NCBI GenBank assembly: GCA_903934295.1
Contig: CAIZNI010000056.1
Coordinates: 62,001-126,000, forward strand
Direction: 5' to 3'
DNA: 64,000 bases
Source: an uncultured beta proteobacterium
GTDB taxonomy: Bacteria; Pseudomonadota; Gammaproteobacteria; Burkholderiales; Burkholderiaceae_E
In this document: piece after piece, positions 22,780 to 31,888 of the stretch
Numbering within the stretch: the stretch's first letter is position 1
Layout: every line of letters starts with the position of its first letter
The notes under the pieces: generated by a model
What the model saw: the letters and a program-made list of their open reading frames with translations, nothing else
Databases searched by the model: none
Told to the model about the DNA's origin: nothing
Made by a program: the position numbers and the translations under genes

Positions 22780-24267
22780 TCAGCCCGGTGCTGCGCGGTC
22801 GATCAGGAACTGGGTGAGCAGCGGCACCGGCCGGGCGCTCGAGCCCTTCGCTGCACCTGAGCGCCAGGCGGTCCCGGCGATGTCCAGGTGCGCCCAGTCG
22901 AACTGGCGGGCGAACCGGGCCAGGAAGCAGGCGGCGGTGATCGAGCCGCCGGCGCGCCCGCCGACATTGGCGACATCGGCGAAGTTCGACTTCAGGCCCT
23001 CGCCGTATTCCTCATCGAGCGGCATGCGCCAGCACGGATCACCCGCCTCGCGGCCGGCGGCCAGCAGCGAGTCGGCCAGGCCGTCGTGGCTGCTGAACAG
23101 GCCGCTGCGGTGATTGCCCAGGGCGATCACGCAGGCCCCGGTCAGCGTGGCGATGTCGATCACCGCCTGCGGCTTGAAGCGCTCGGCATAGGTGAGGGCA
23201 TCGGCCAGCACCAGCCGACCTTCGGCGTCGGTGTTCAGGATCTCGATGGTCTGCCCCGACATGCTGGTGACGATGTCGCCCGGCTTGGTCGCGCTGCCGC
23301 CCGGCATGTTCTCGGCGGCGGCGATGATGCCCACCACGTTGATCGGCAGCTTCATCTCGGCGATCGCGCGCAGCGTGCCCAGCACCGAGGCCGCGCCGCA
23401 CATGTCGAACTTCATTTCATCCATCTCGGCGGCCGGCTTGATCGAGATCCCGCCGGTGTCGAAGGTGATGCCTTTGCCGATCAGCGCCACCGGTGCCTGC
23501 TTGGCCGGACCGCCGGCGTACTGCAGGACGATCAGCTTGGGCGGCTCTTCGGAGCCGCGCGCCACCGACAGCAGCGAGCCCATCTTCAGGGCCTCCATCT
23601 GCTTGCGCTCGAGCACCTGCACCTTGATCTTGAAGCTGGTGCCCAGTTCGCGGGCCGCGTCGGCCAGGTAGCCGGGGGTGCAGATGTTGCCGGGCAGGTT
23701 GCCCAGGTCGCGCGCCAGATCGCTGCCGTTGGCCAGCGCGGTGGCGCGCGCGACCGCCGCCTGGGCCGGCGCGAGACCGGCGCGCGCGACCAGCATCTGG
23801 ACGCGGGCCGGACGCACCGGCTGGGATTCCTTGCGCGACTTCAGCCGCTCGAACCGGTAGGCCAGATCGCGGCCGGTGGCCACCTGCTGGCGCAGCTTCC
23901 ACGCGGTGTCACGACCTTTGACGGCGGCCTCATGCAGCAGCGATGCGGCCTCGTCGCACGACATCGCGCCCGCCTGGCGCAGCCCGGCCCGCACCGCTTC
24001 GGTAAAGTTGCGTTCGCTGGCTTCGGCGTCATCGCCGGTCGCCACCAGCACCGCGCGCGCCACCTTTCGCGCATCGCCGTAGACCAGCAGCGTGGCTCCG
24101 GCCTTCGATTGCAGGTCGCCCCGCGCCAGCGCAGCCGACAGGGCGCCGCCCATGACCTCGTCGAGGGACTTGCCACCCGCGGTGAGCTGGCGGCCCGGGC
24201 CCACCGGCACGAGCACGCACTCGGCGCGCAAGGCTTCGATGGCTGAACTCTTTATACTGAACTGCAT
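22780..24267 (-). CDS. pepA: leucyl aminopeptidase (cytosol aminopeptidase)
   Basis: A 495-residue M17 metallopeptidase that removes N-terminal residues from peptides; some family members also bind DNA. Metal and catalytic motifs are visible: GKGITFDTGGISIKPAAEMDEMK, then the family signature NTDAEGRLVLADAL, and NHRSGLFSS. The ATG at 24267 is used rather than the adjacent upstream GTG. It is divergent from lptF across 62 bp, the usual arrangement in this order. Confidence 0.96.
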   Translation of the reverse strand: MQFSIKSSAIEALRAECVLVPVGPGRQLTAGGKSLDEVMGGALSAALARGDLQSKAGATLLVYGDARKVARAVLVATGDDAEASERNFTEAVRAGLRQAGAMSCDEAASLLHEAAVKGRDTAWKLRQQVATGRDLAYRFERLKSRKESQPVRPARVQMLVARAGLAPAQAAVARATALANGSDLARDLGNLPGNICTPGYLADAARELGTSFKIKVQVLERKQMEALKMGSLLSVARGSEEPPKLIVLQYAGGPAKQAPVALIGKGITFDTGGISIKPAAEMDEMKFDMCGAASVLGTLRAIAEMKLPINVVGIIAAAENMPGGSATKPGDIVTSMSGQTIEILNTDAEGRLVLADALTYAERFKPQAVIDIATLTGACVIALGNHRSGLFSSHDGLADSLLAAGREAGDPCWRMPLDEEYGEGLKSNFADVANVGGRAGGSITAACFLARFARQFDWAHLDIAGTAWRSGAAKGSSARPVPLLTQFLIDRAAPG

Positions 24268-24329
24268 CACGTCCTCGTCCCTTCAGAAAGACCGCGCCGA
24301 TTATATCGGTCAGTGCCCCGCGCCCCGCG

Positions 24330-25427
24330 ATGCTCTTCAAGAAAACCTTGCGCCGTGACCTGGCCAATCTCGCCGGCGTGGTCTTTTCCACGCTGTTCGT
24401 GATCATGGTGACGACCACGCTCATCCGCACCCTCGGGCGCGCGGCGAGCGGCCGCGTGGACACCGCCGGCATCGTGCCGCTGATCGCGTTCGCCGCGATC
24501 AATTTCCTGCCAGTGCTGCTGGTGCTGACCCTCTACATCTCGATCCTGATGGCGCTCACCCGTGCCCATCGCGATTCCGAGATGGTCATCTGGTTCTCGA
24601 GCGGACGCAGCCTGCTCGACTTCATCAGCCCGGTGCTGGCGTTTGCCGCCCCGTTCGTGCTGCTGATTGCAGCGCTGAGCTTCACGCTGGCGCCCTGGGC
24701 CAACCGCCAGATCGCGGAATACCAGCAGCGCTTCGAGCAGCGCCAGGATGTCTCGAAGGTGTCGGCAGGCCAGTTCCGCGAGTCGGCCGCGGCCTCGCGG
24801 GTGTTCTTTGTCGAGTCGATCTCCGAAGACGAGCGAAGCGTGCGCAACGTCTTCGTCACCCAGCAGCGCGGCGAGAACCTGTCGATCGTGGTGTCGGCCG
24901 GTGGGCAGATCACCGGTGAGCCCGACGGCGAGCGCTTCCTGGTCCTCGAAAAAGGCCGGCGCTATGACGGGCGCACCGCCGCGGCCGAGTTCCGGGTGAT
25001 GGAGTTCGAGCGCTACGGGCTGCGGATCGACCCGGCCATGCCGGTGGCCGACGACCAGTCGGCCAAGTCGCGCACGATGACGCAACTGCTCGCCGAGCCC
25101 AATGCGCGCCACCGCGGCGAACTGATCTGGCGGCTCGGGCTGCCGGTGTCTGCGGTCGCCCTGGCGTTGTTCGCCATCCCGCTGTCCTCGTTCAATCCGC
25201 GCGTCGGACGCTCCATCAATCTCATCGTCGCGCTGCTGGTCTATGTCGTCTACAGCAACCTGCTGTCCCTTTCGCAGGTTTGGGTGGCGCAGGGGCGCAT
25301 TGCCTTCTCGCTGGGGGTCTGGCTGATTCACGCGGTGTTGCTGCTGATTGTCGCGGTGCTGTTCTGGCGCCGGGTGGCACTGGTGCGCCTGGGCTGGCGT
25401 TGGCCGTGGCGCCGGGCGGTCACATGA
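24330..25427 (+). CDS. lptF: LPS export ABC transporter permease LptF
   Basis: A 365-residue inner-membrane protein with the Lpt permease layout: three N-terminal helices, a periplasmic jellyroll domain (about residues 110-270) and three C-terminal helices. The start MLFKKTLRRDLANLAGVVFS and the TRAHRDSEMVIWFSSGRS coupling segment are typical of LptF. With LptG and the ATPase LptB it extracts lipopolysaccharide from the inner membrane. lptG follows after 25 bp. Confidence 0.95.
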   Translation: MLFKKTLRRDLANLAGVVFSTLFVIMVTTTLIRTLGRAASGRVDTAGIVPLIAFAAINFLPVLLVLTLYISILMALTRAHRDSEMVIWFSSGRSLLDFISPVLAFAAPFVLLIAALSFTLAPWANRQIAEYQQRFEQRQDVSKVSAGQFRESAAASRVFFVESISEDERSVRNVFVTQQRGENLSIVVSAGGQITGEPDGERFLVLEKGRRYDGRTAAAEFRVMEFERYGLRIDPAMPVADDQSAKSRTMTQLLAEPNARHRGELIWRLGLPVSAVALALFAIPLSSFNPRVGRSINLIVALLVYVVYSNLLSLSQVWVAQGRIAFSLGVWLIHAVLLLIVAVLFWRRVALVRLGWRWPWRRAVT

Positions 25428-25452
25428 GCAGCGACTGCTCGGGCGCTGGCGC

Positions 25453-26586
25453 ATGAGCCTGCTGCGGCGCTATGTGGCGCGTGAGATCGTCGGCTCGGTC
25501 AGCTTCGTGCTGGCCGGCTTTCTGGCCCTGTTCGCGTTCTTCGACTTCGTCAACGAGCTCGACGACATCGGCCAGGCCGGTTACCGCCTGCAGCACGCGG
25601 TGCTCTATGTGCTGCTCGGCCTGCCCAGCCGGGTCTACGAGCTCGCGCCGATCGCCACGCTGATCGGCACCATCTACGCGCTGTCGCAGTTCGCCGCCCA
25701 CTCCGAGTTCACCGCGATGCGGGCGGCTGGCATGAGCCGGCGTCGGGCGCTCACCATCGTCGGCACCCTGGGCCTGTGGATGGCGCTGGTGACCGCGCTG
25801 ACCGGCGAACTGCTGGCGCCGGTGGCCGATCGGCTGGCCAGCAACCTGCGGATGTCCACGCTGGCCAGCACGGTGGGCGCGCAGTTCCGCTCCGGCCTGT
25901 GGATCAAGGACACCCTGAAGGACGCCGACGGCGCGGTGATCAAGCTGCGCTTCGTCAACGTCGCCGAGATGCGACCGGACACCACGCTGCGGGCGGTCCG
26001 GGTCTTCGAGTTCGACAGCCAGTACCGGCTCGAGGCGCTGATCGAGGCGGCCAATGCGCGCTTCAATCCGTCAGGGGGCTGGGTCTTCCTCGATGCCGAG
26101 GTCGCGCGCTTCACTGCGCAGGCGGTCGCCGACACCACTACCGCGCTGCGTGCGGTGCGGACCCGGCAGGCCGAACTCGCCTGGCCGTCGGACCTGACCC
26201 CCGACATCCTGGGCGTGCTGGTGCTGGTGCCCGAGCGGATGTCGGCCTGGAGCCTGCTGCAGTATGTCCAGCACCTGCGCGACAACCGCCAGCGCACCGA
26301 CCGGTACGAGATCGCGCTCTGGAAGAAGGCGGTCTATCCGCTGGCGGTGGTGGTCATGATGGCGCTGGCGCTGCCGTTCGGATACCTGCAGGTGCGCGCC
26401 GGGGGCATTGGCTACAAGGTCTTCGCCGGCATCATGCTGGGCGTCGGTTTTCACTTCCTGAACGGGCTTTTTTCGCACCTGGGTCTGCTCAACACCTGGC
26501 CGCCCTGGCTGGCCACCAGCATCCCCAGCCTGGCCGCACTGCTGCTGGCGATGGGCATGCTCGCCTGGGTCGATCGGGCGCGCTGA
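25453..26586 (+). CDS. lptG: LPS export ABC transporter permease LptG
   Basis: A 377-residue partner of LptF. It starts MSLLRRYVAREIVGSVSFVL and contains ATLIGTIYALSQFAAHSEFTAMRAAGMSRRRAL, in which the cytoplasmic helix contacts LptB. A periplasmic beta domain follows, and the end has FGYLQVRAGGIGYKVFAGIMLGV. The ATG at 25453 is selected as the family start; the frame is open upstream over the end of lptF. Probably one operon with lptF. Confidence 0.95.
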   Translation: MSLLRRYVAREIVGSVSFVLAGFLALFAFFDFVNELDDIGQAGYRLQHAVLYVLLGLPSRVYELAPIATLIGTIYALSQFAAHSEFTAMRAAGMSRRRALTIVGTLGLWMALVTALTGELLAPVADRLASNLRMSTLASTVGAQFRSGLWIKDTLKDADGAVIKLRFVNVAEMRPDTTLRAVRVFEFDSQYRLEALIEAANARFNPSGGWVFLDAEVARFTAQAVADTTTALRAVRTRQAELAWPSDLTPDILGVLVLVPERMSAWSLLQYVQHLRDNRQRTDRYEIALWKKAVYPLAVVVMMALALPFGYLQVRAGGIGYKVFAGIMLGVGFHFLNGLFSHLGLLNTWPPWLATSIPSLAALLLAMGMLAWVDRAR

Positions 26587-26731
26587 TTTCACCTGGTGGA
26601 ATTGCTTACCGTTTGATACAAATTCGTGGACGCCCATCGGCCCATTCGTTAGGATCGCGCCATTGCAGGTTTCGGCACTGTCCGAGATCCGGAGTTTGAG
26701 GAGGAGGAGAGGCAGCACGTCTGCCATTTGG

Positions 26732-26760
26732 GGCGCACAGCGATGTGCGCCTTTTCTTTT
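26732..26760 (+). terminator. intrinsic terminator downstream of lptG
   Basis: GGCGCAC (26732-26738) and GTGCGCC (26745-26751) form a 7-bp stem with loop AGCGAT, followed by TTTTCTTTT. A smaller hairpin GGCAG/CTGCC (26711-26725) precedes it. The whole lies 146 bp beyond lptG, so it could end the lptFG transcript or a separate short RNA. Confidence 0.75.
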
Positions 26761-26866
26761 GGCGCCGGGTCTGGGCGGGGGGCGGCCAGACCGCCTGCCG
26801 ATGCGCGAAGGCGCCATCCGGGCGTGCTATTTTCGGGTCCACTCCTGTCGTTGCGGCCCGTTTCCG

Positions 26867-27934
26867 ATGCGTCTGTCGCGCTTGCATCCCCTCCCTCAGA
26901 CTGCCCGCCGCGGGTTCGCGCTGATCGCCTGCGTGGCCGGGTTCATGGGGTCGGCGTCGGCGCAACCGGGTGAGGCGGCGCAGGGCCGGGTCGTGCTCTC
27001 GGCGGTCAGCTGGCTGGCACCGACGCATCCGCTGTCGACGGTCCAGACGCGCTGGTGCGCCGAGGTGCTCGCGGCCACCGGCGGGCGTGTCGCCTGCCGG
27101 CCGATTACCCGTCCGATGGCCAGCGCCACCACCGTCTTCGAGGCGGTGCGCGACGCCCGGATCGACCTGGCCTATTGGGTACATGGTTACCTGCCGCAAC
27201 GGTTTGCGCTGACCCGCCTGGCGGAGTTGCCCTTCAGCGGCGACAGCGCCGAGGCGACCTCGGTGGCCTATCAGCGCATCCACGAGCGTCATCTGGCACG
27301 ACTGGACGAACACCGGGGCCTGAAGGTGCTGGCTGTCTTCACCCATGGTCCGGGCTTGCTGTTCAGCACCCGGCGTCCGATGACCTCGATGGCCGATCTG
27401 ACCGGACTGAGCGCGCGGGTGGGCGGGGGCATGACGAGTGATGTTGGCCGGATGCTGCGGCTCTCGACGCTCACCGCGCCGATCGAGCAGACGCGCGAAC
27501 TGCTCGAAACGGGCGGCGCCGAGGCTTTGCTGCTGCCGGCCGAGGCCGTCGAGTCCTTCGGGCTGCAGCGGCTGGTGCGGCATGCAACCGCGCTGCCGGG
27601 CGGGTTCTACAACACCAGCTTCGCGCTGGTGATGAGCCCGGCCGCCTGGGCGCGCATCGGGCCGGCCGACCGGCAGGCGATCGAGGCGCTCTCGGGCGAA
27701 GTGACCGCGCGGGCGTTCGGGCGGGCCTTCGACCAGGCCGATCGGCGCGCGCTGGCGGGCCTGCAGGCGGCCGGGGTGCCCGCGACCCGGCCCGGCAAGG
27801 CCTTCGTTGACGAGGTCAGGACGCGGTCGCTGGCGCTGGAGCAGCGGTGGCTTCGCGATGCGCAGGCGCTGGGCCTGGACAATGCCGCGCAGGTCCTGCG
27901 CGAATTCCGTGCCGAAGCGGCGCAGCTGAAATAG
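26867..27934 (+). CDS. TRAP transporter substrate-binding protein, DctP family
   Basis: A 355-residue protein with a Sec signal peptide (arginines, then FALIACVAGFMGSASAQ, cleavage after AQ). The mature part begins VVLSAVSWLAPTHPLSTVQTRWCAEV and has VFEAVRDARIDLAYWVHGYL and GGFYNTSFALVMSP, the DctP-type ligand-binding pattern. It should bind an organic acid in the periplasm for a TRAP permease, but no DctQ/DctM genes are nearby, so it is an orphan receptor here. The FAD oxidoreductase starts 11 bp downstream and may act on the imported compound. Confidence 0.82.
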   Translation: MRLSRLHPLPQTARRGFALIACVAGFMGSASAQPGEAAQGRVVLSAVSWLAPTHPLSTVQTRWCAEVLAATGGRVACRPITRPMASATTVFEAVRDARIDLAYWVHGYLPQRFALTRLAELPFSGDSAEATSVAYQRIHERHLARLDEHRGLKVLAVFTHGPGLLFSTRRPMTSMADLTGLSARVGGGMTSDVGRMLRLSTLTAPIEQTRELLETGGAEALLLPAEAVESFGLQRLVRHATALPGGFYNTSFALVMSPAAWARIGPADRQAIEALSGEVTARAFGRAFDQADRRALAGLQAAGVPATRPGKAFVDEVRTRSLALEQRWLRDAQALGLDNAAQVLREFRAEAAQLK

Positions 27935-27945
27935 ACGGGTGACGC

Positions 27946-29076
27946 GTGATCGAGACCGATTTTCTCATCGTGGGCGCCGGCATCGCCGGTGCATCGGTGG
28001 CCTACTGGCTGGCGCCCCACGGGCGCACCGTGATCCTGGAGCGCGAGTCGCAGCCCGGCTATCACAGCACCGGCCGTTCGGCGGCGCTCTTTTCCGAAAC
28101 CTACGGACCGCCGCAGGTGCGGGCGCTCTCGCGCGCCAGTCGGTCCTTCCTCGAGAGTCCACCCCCGGGTTTCGCCGAGCAGCCGATCCTGTCGCCGCGC
28201 GGCACCCTGGTCATCGGCGATCCGGCCGATCCGTCGGCGCTCGACGAGATGCAGCGCTCGCTGGGCAGCGGCGCGCCGGTGCAGCGCTGGTCGCGCGAAC
28301 AGGCGCTGGCGGCCGTGCCGGTCCTGCGACCGCAGTGCGTCGGGGAGGCCGTCTACGAGCCGGGTGCCAGCGACATCGATGTACACACCCTGCACCAGGG
28401 CTATCTGCGCGGCGCCCGGCGCGCTGGGGCCGAACTGGTCTGCCAGGCCGAGGTCACCGGCCTGCGCCGTGACGGGGCCCACTGGCGGGTCCAGCTGGCT
28501 GACGGCCGTCAGTGGCGGGCGCGCTGTGTCCTGAACGCAGCCGGTGCCTGGGCGGACCGGCTCGCGCTGCTGGCGGGCGTTCCCCCGATCGGTCTGCAGC
28601 CGCGGCGCCGCTCGGCTTTCGTGTTCGCGCCACCGCCGGAGCTGGCCGTCGGGCACTGGCCGATGGTGGTCGATGTGGCCGAGCAGTGGTACTTCAAGCC
28701 CGATGCCGGGCGGCTGCTGGGCTCCCCCGCCAATGCCGATCCGGTGCCCCCGCAGGATGTCCAGGCCGAGGAGATGGACATCGCGCTGGCCATCCACCGC
28801 ATCGGCGAGGCCACCACGCTCACCATCGGCCGGCCGGTCCGCGTCTGGGCCGGTCTGCGCTCGTTCGTGGCCGATGGCGAACTGGTCGGGGGCGAGCGTG
28901 CGGCGGCGCCGGGTTTTCTGTGGGTGGCGGGGCAGGGCGGCTATGGCATCCAGACCAGCGCCGCGATGGGCCGCGCCTGCGCCAGTCTGGCGCTCGGTCA
29001 GCCGCTGCCCGACGAGTTGCTCGCCCACGGGGTGAGCGCGGCCGCGTTGTCCCCTCAGCGGCCGGGGCTTGGCTGA
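27946..29076 (+). CDS. FAD-dependent D-amino-acid-oxidase-family oxidoreductase
   Basis: A 376-residue flavoprotein starting from GTG. The dinucleotide motif is FLIVGAGIAGASVAYWLA, with YHSTGRSAALFSETYG next, typical of the DAO/D-arginine-dehydrogenase branch. The substrate-domain pattern ends with WAGLRSFVADGELVGG and GQGGYGIQTSAAMG. It oxidises an amine or amino/hydroxy acid; substrate unknown. The 11-bp gap to the TRAP receptor suggests one operon. Confidence 0.87.
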   Translation: MIETDFLIVGAGIAGASVAYWLAPHGRTVILERESQPGYHSTGRSAALFSETYGPPQVRALSRASRSFLESPPPGFAEQPILSPRGTLVIGDPADPSALDEMQRSLGSGAPVQRWSREQALAAVPVLRPQCVGEAVYEPGASDIDVHTLHQGYLRGARRAGAELVCQAEVTGLRRDGAHWRVQLADGRQWRARCVLNAAGAWADRLALLAGVPPIGLQPRRRSAFVFAPPPELAVGHWPMVVDVAEQWYFKPDAGRLLGSPANADPVPPQDVQAEEMDIALAIHRIGEATTLTIGRPVRVWAGLRSFVADGELVGGERAAAPGFLWVAGQGGYGIQTSAAMGRACASLALGQPLPDELLAHGVSAAALSPQRPGLG

Positions 29077-29134
29077 CCGCGTGAGCGGGTCAGCGCACGC
29101 GAGGATCGGCGGCTGACCCCGGGAGCGGGTCAGC
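29072..29134. repeat. two near-identical inverted repeats between convergent genes
   Basis: Two 23-bp hairpins, 29072-29094 and 29112-29134, share the arms GCTGACC and GGTCAGC with different loops, 40 bp apart. The first overlaps the oxidoreductase stop codon. They lie between two convergent genes and lack a T tract, so they may be bidirectional transcript ends or a duplicated palindromic element. Confidence 0.7.
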
Positions 29135-29161
29135 TGGTGCGCGTCTGACCGCAGCCCGCGC

Positions 29162-30013
29162 TCAGCGCCCCAGGCACAGCGCGGCCGCCGCCTCGAACAG
29201 GGGGTGGCCCGGCTCGGCCAGCGCCTCGATCGCCGACAGGTGATGGCGTCCGGGCAGTGGCACGTCCTGGCGCAGGAAAGCACTCCAGCGTTCGCCCAGG
29301 AGCGCGTTCTGGCGCTTGAACTCGCTGCTTTCCTGTTCGCCCACCGCGGTGATCAGCGGGGCGCGGCAGGCCGGCGGGATCCACGCCGGCGAGAGCTGGT
29401 CGGCACCGTGCGCATCCAGTTTCAGGTCGACGTTCAGGAAGCTCGCCTGCACCAGCGGCGCCAGGTCATAGAGCCCGCTCACCAGGATGCCGCCCTTGAC
29501 CAGGTCGACCGGCAGGTCTGGATCCCAGATCGGCCACAGCGCGGCCATCGCCATCGCGCCCAGGTGTCCGCCCGCCGAATGGCCCGCCACGAACAGGCGG
29601 CGCGGGTCGGCCCCGTGGGCGCCGGCGTTCCGGTAGAGCCACTCGACCGCGCGCAGCACCTTCAGGGTGATGGTCTGCAGGCTGGCCGCCGGCGCCAGAT
29701 CGTAGTTGAGCACCGCGACACTGATGCCGCGCGCCACGAAGGGCGGGGCCACCCAGGAGAAATGGTCCTTGTCCAGGCTGCGCCAGTAGCCGCCGTGGAT
29801 GAACACCAGCAGCGGCGCATCGGGTTCGGCCGCGGGAAAGAGGTCCAGGCGCTCGCGCGGGCCGCTTCCGTAGGCGAGGTCATACCGCCCGACCGCCGTT
29901 TCGCGGGCCGACTGCGCGCGGCTGCGCCAGCTCGCCAGGATGTCGGCGAATTCCGGAATCATCGCCCGGTTGTTGTACTCGCGATTGCAGAAGGTTTCGG
30001 TGAATATCGTCAT
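29162..30013 (-). CDS. alpha/beta hydrolase, kynurenine-formamidase-like
   Basis: A 283-residue alpha/beta hydrolase. The oxyanion motif is FIHGGYWRSLDK, the nucleophile elbow is GHSAGGH, and the late histidine is in PGRHHLSAIEAL. HGGYW is characteristic of the arylformamidase/esterase group. It may hydrolyse an N-formyl or ester substrate in the cytoplasm; no other tryptophan-pathway gene is near. The ATG at 30013 fits the family start; the longer frame crosses into the promoter region of the divergent monooxygenase. Confidence 0.85.
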   Translation of the reverse strand: MTIFTETFCNREYNNRAMIPEFADILASWRSRAQSARETAVGRYDLAYGSGPRERLDLFPAAEPDAPLLVFIHGGYWRSLDKDHFSWVAPPFVARGISVAVLNYDLAPAASLQTITLKVLRAVEWLYRNAGAHGADPRRLFVAGHSAGGHLGAMAMAALWPIWDPDLPVDLVKGGILVSGLYDLAPLVQASFLNVDLKLDAHGADQLSPAWIPPACRAPLITAVGEQESSEFKRQNALLGERWSAFLRQDVPLPGRHHLSAIEALAEPGHPLFEAAAALCLGR

Positions 30014-30182
30014 TTCGCACCCTGGGACAGGAAGCGGGCCGCGCAAGTCGCGAGCCCCGGCAAGGGGTAGGATCGCAGCGCCGCCGTGCGGCGTCAAAGC
30101 CCGCCGGGCCGATCCATCTGCCATCGCCCCCACGGCCGCGCCGCCTGTTCCGTCCGATGACCCTCCGGAGACTTCCCGAACC

Positions 30183-31826
30183 ATGTCCGACCACGCAACA
30201 CCGACCCTGGCCCCCGTGGCCGCTCCCGCCACCGAACTCGATGCGCTGATCGTCGGCGCGGGTTTCTCCGGCCTGTATCAGCTGCTCAGCCTGCGCGACC
30301 GGCTCGGGTTGTCGGTGCAGGTGCTCGAGGCGGGCGACGGCGTCGGCGGCACCTGGTACTGGAACCGCTATCCCGGCGCGCGCTGCGACTCCGAGAGCCA
30401 TTCCTACATGTTCTACTTCTCCGAGGAACTGCTCCAGGAGTGGGAGTGGTCCGAGCGCTATCCCGGTCAGGCGGAAATCATGCGCTACCTGAACCATGTG
30501 GCCGACCGCTTCGACCTGCGTCGCAGCATCCGGTTCGGTACCCGGGTCAGCGCGGCGCATTACGACGACGCGGCCAACCGCTGGCGGGTCACCACCGAGT
30601 CCGGACAGGTCTGGAGCGCGCGCTACCTGATCACCGCGGTGGGCTGCCTGTCGACCGCGAACGTGCCCGACATCGCCGGCCTGAACGACTTCAAGGGCGA
30701 CTGGTACCACACCGGCCAGTGGCCGCACGAGGGCGTCGATTTCACCGGCAAGCGGGTGGGGCTGGTGGGCACCGGATCCACCGGCATCCAGGCCGCGCCG
30801 GTCATCGCCGAAACCGCCGCGCACCTGACGGTGTTCCAGCGCACCGCCAACTACAGCATGCCCGCCCACAACGCGCCGCTGACTGACGAGTTCAAGCGCT
30901 ACATGAAGGCGCACACCGCCGAGATCCGCGGCGTGATGCACTCCTCGCCGAACGGGCACTCGTTCTCGATTCGTCCCCGGCTGGCGCTCGATTCCAGCCC
31001 CGAGGAGCGCCAGGCGCTTTACGAGGCGGCGTGGCGCAAGGGCGGCCTCGAATTCCGGGCCACTTTCCAGGACCTGCTGGTGAGCAAGGCGGCCAACGAC
31101 ACCGCCGCCGAATTCATTCGCGCCAAGATCCGCTCGATCGTCAAGGATCCGGCCACCGCCGCGGTACTGTCCGACATCGATCACCCGTTCGCCGCCAAGC
31201 GGCCGCCGATCGACACCCATTATTTCGAGACCTACAACCGCGACAATGTGACGCTGGTCGATGTCCGCGCCGCGCCCATCGTGTGCGCGACCCCCGAGGG
31301 CATCCGCACCACCGAGCGGGACTATCCACTGGACATTCTGGTGTTTGCCACCGGTTTCGATGCGATGACCGGCCCGCTGATGAAGATGAACATCCACGGC
31401 CGCGACGGGCTGGCGCTCAACGAGGCCTGGCACGCCGGGCCGCGCAGCTATCTCGGGCTGCAGGTGGCGGGCTTCCCGAACCTGTTTACCATCACCGGAC
31501 CGGGCAGCCCGTCGGTGCTGTGCAACATGCCGGTGGCCATCGAGCAGCATGTCGACTGGATCACCGACTGCATTGCGCACCTGCGCGAAAACGGCATCGA
31601 GCGCATCGAGCCGCGCCCCGAGGCGGCGGACCAGTGGGTCGACAAGGTCAACGAGGCGGCCAACGCGACGCTGCTGCCGCAGGCCAGCCACTCGTGGTAC
31701 CTGGGCGCCAATGTGCCGGGCAAGCCGCGGGTGTTCATGCCCTACGCCGGCGGGATGCCGCGCTATCGGGCGATCTGCAACGAGGTGGTGGCGAAGGGCT
31801 ACGAGGGCTTCGTCCTCAGCCGCTGA
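30183..31826 (+). CDS. flavin-containing monooxygenase, Baeyer-Villiger type
   Basis: A 547-residue FAD/NADPH enzyme. The FAD motif is LIVGAGFSGLYQLLSL. The Baeyer-Villiger fingerprint F-x-G-x3-H-x3-W-P is visible as FKGDWYHTGQWP from residue 170, and the NADPH motif is VGLVGTGSTGIQAAP. Length matches cyclohexanone-monooxygenase relatives, which convert ketones to esters or lactones. The ATG at 30183 follows a short leader and is divergent from the hydrolase gene. The neighbouring esterase-like gene would suit hydrolysis of such a product, but this is inference. Confidence 0.92.
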   Translation: MSDHATPTLAPVAAPATELDALIVGAGFSGLYQLLSLRDRLGLSVQVLEAGDGVGGTWYWNRYPGARCDSESHSYMFYFSEELLQEWEWSERYPGQAEIMRYLNHVADRFDLRRSIRFGTRVSAAHYDDAANRWRVTTESGQVWSARYLITAVGCLSTANVPDIAGLNDFKGDWYHTGQWPHEGVDFTGKRVGLVGTGSTGIQAAPVIAETAAHLTVFQRTANYSMPAHNAPLTDEFKRYMKAHTAEIRGVMHSSPNGHSFSIRPRLALDSSPEERQALYEAAWRKGGLEFRATFQDLLVSKAANDTAAEFIRAKIRSIVKDPATAAVLSDIDHPFAAKRPPIDTHYFETYNRDNVTLVDVRAAPIVCATPEGIRTTERDYPLDILVFATGFDAMTGPLMKMNIHGRDGLALNEAWHAGPRSYLGLQVAGFPNLFTITGPGSPSVLCNMPVAIEQHVDWITDCIAHLRENGIERIEPRPEAADQWVDKVNEAANATLLPQASHSWYLGANVPGKPRVFMPYAGGMPRYRAICNEVVAKGYEGFVLSR

Positions 31827-31855
31827 GCCGGGGGGCGCCGCGCCGGTCCGCCCGG

Positions 31856-31888
31856 CCTGCGCCCGACCTGCGCCCGACCTGCGCCCCT
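31856..31888. repeat. three 11-bp tandem repeats in a convergent gap
   Basis: Two exact CCTGCGCCCGA units and a third ending CCT run from 31856 to the last base of the convergent LLM-oxidoreductase stop. This is another short slippage repeat at the junction of two converging genes. Confidence 0.85.

Noticed and set aside
26613-26655. TTGATA and TAGGAT as a sigma-70 promoter pair
   Set aside because: The spacer is 31 bp, far from the usual 16-18 bp.
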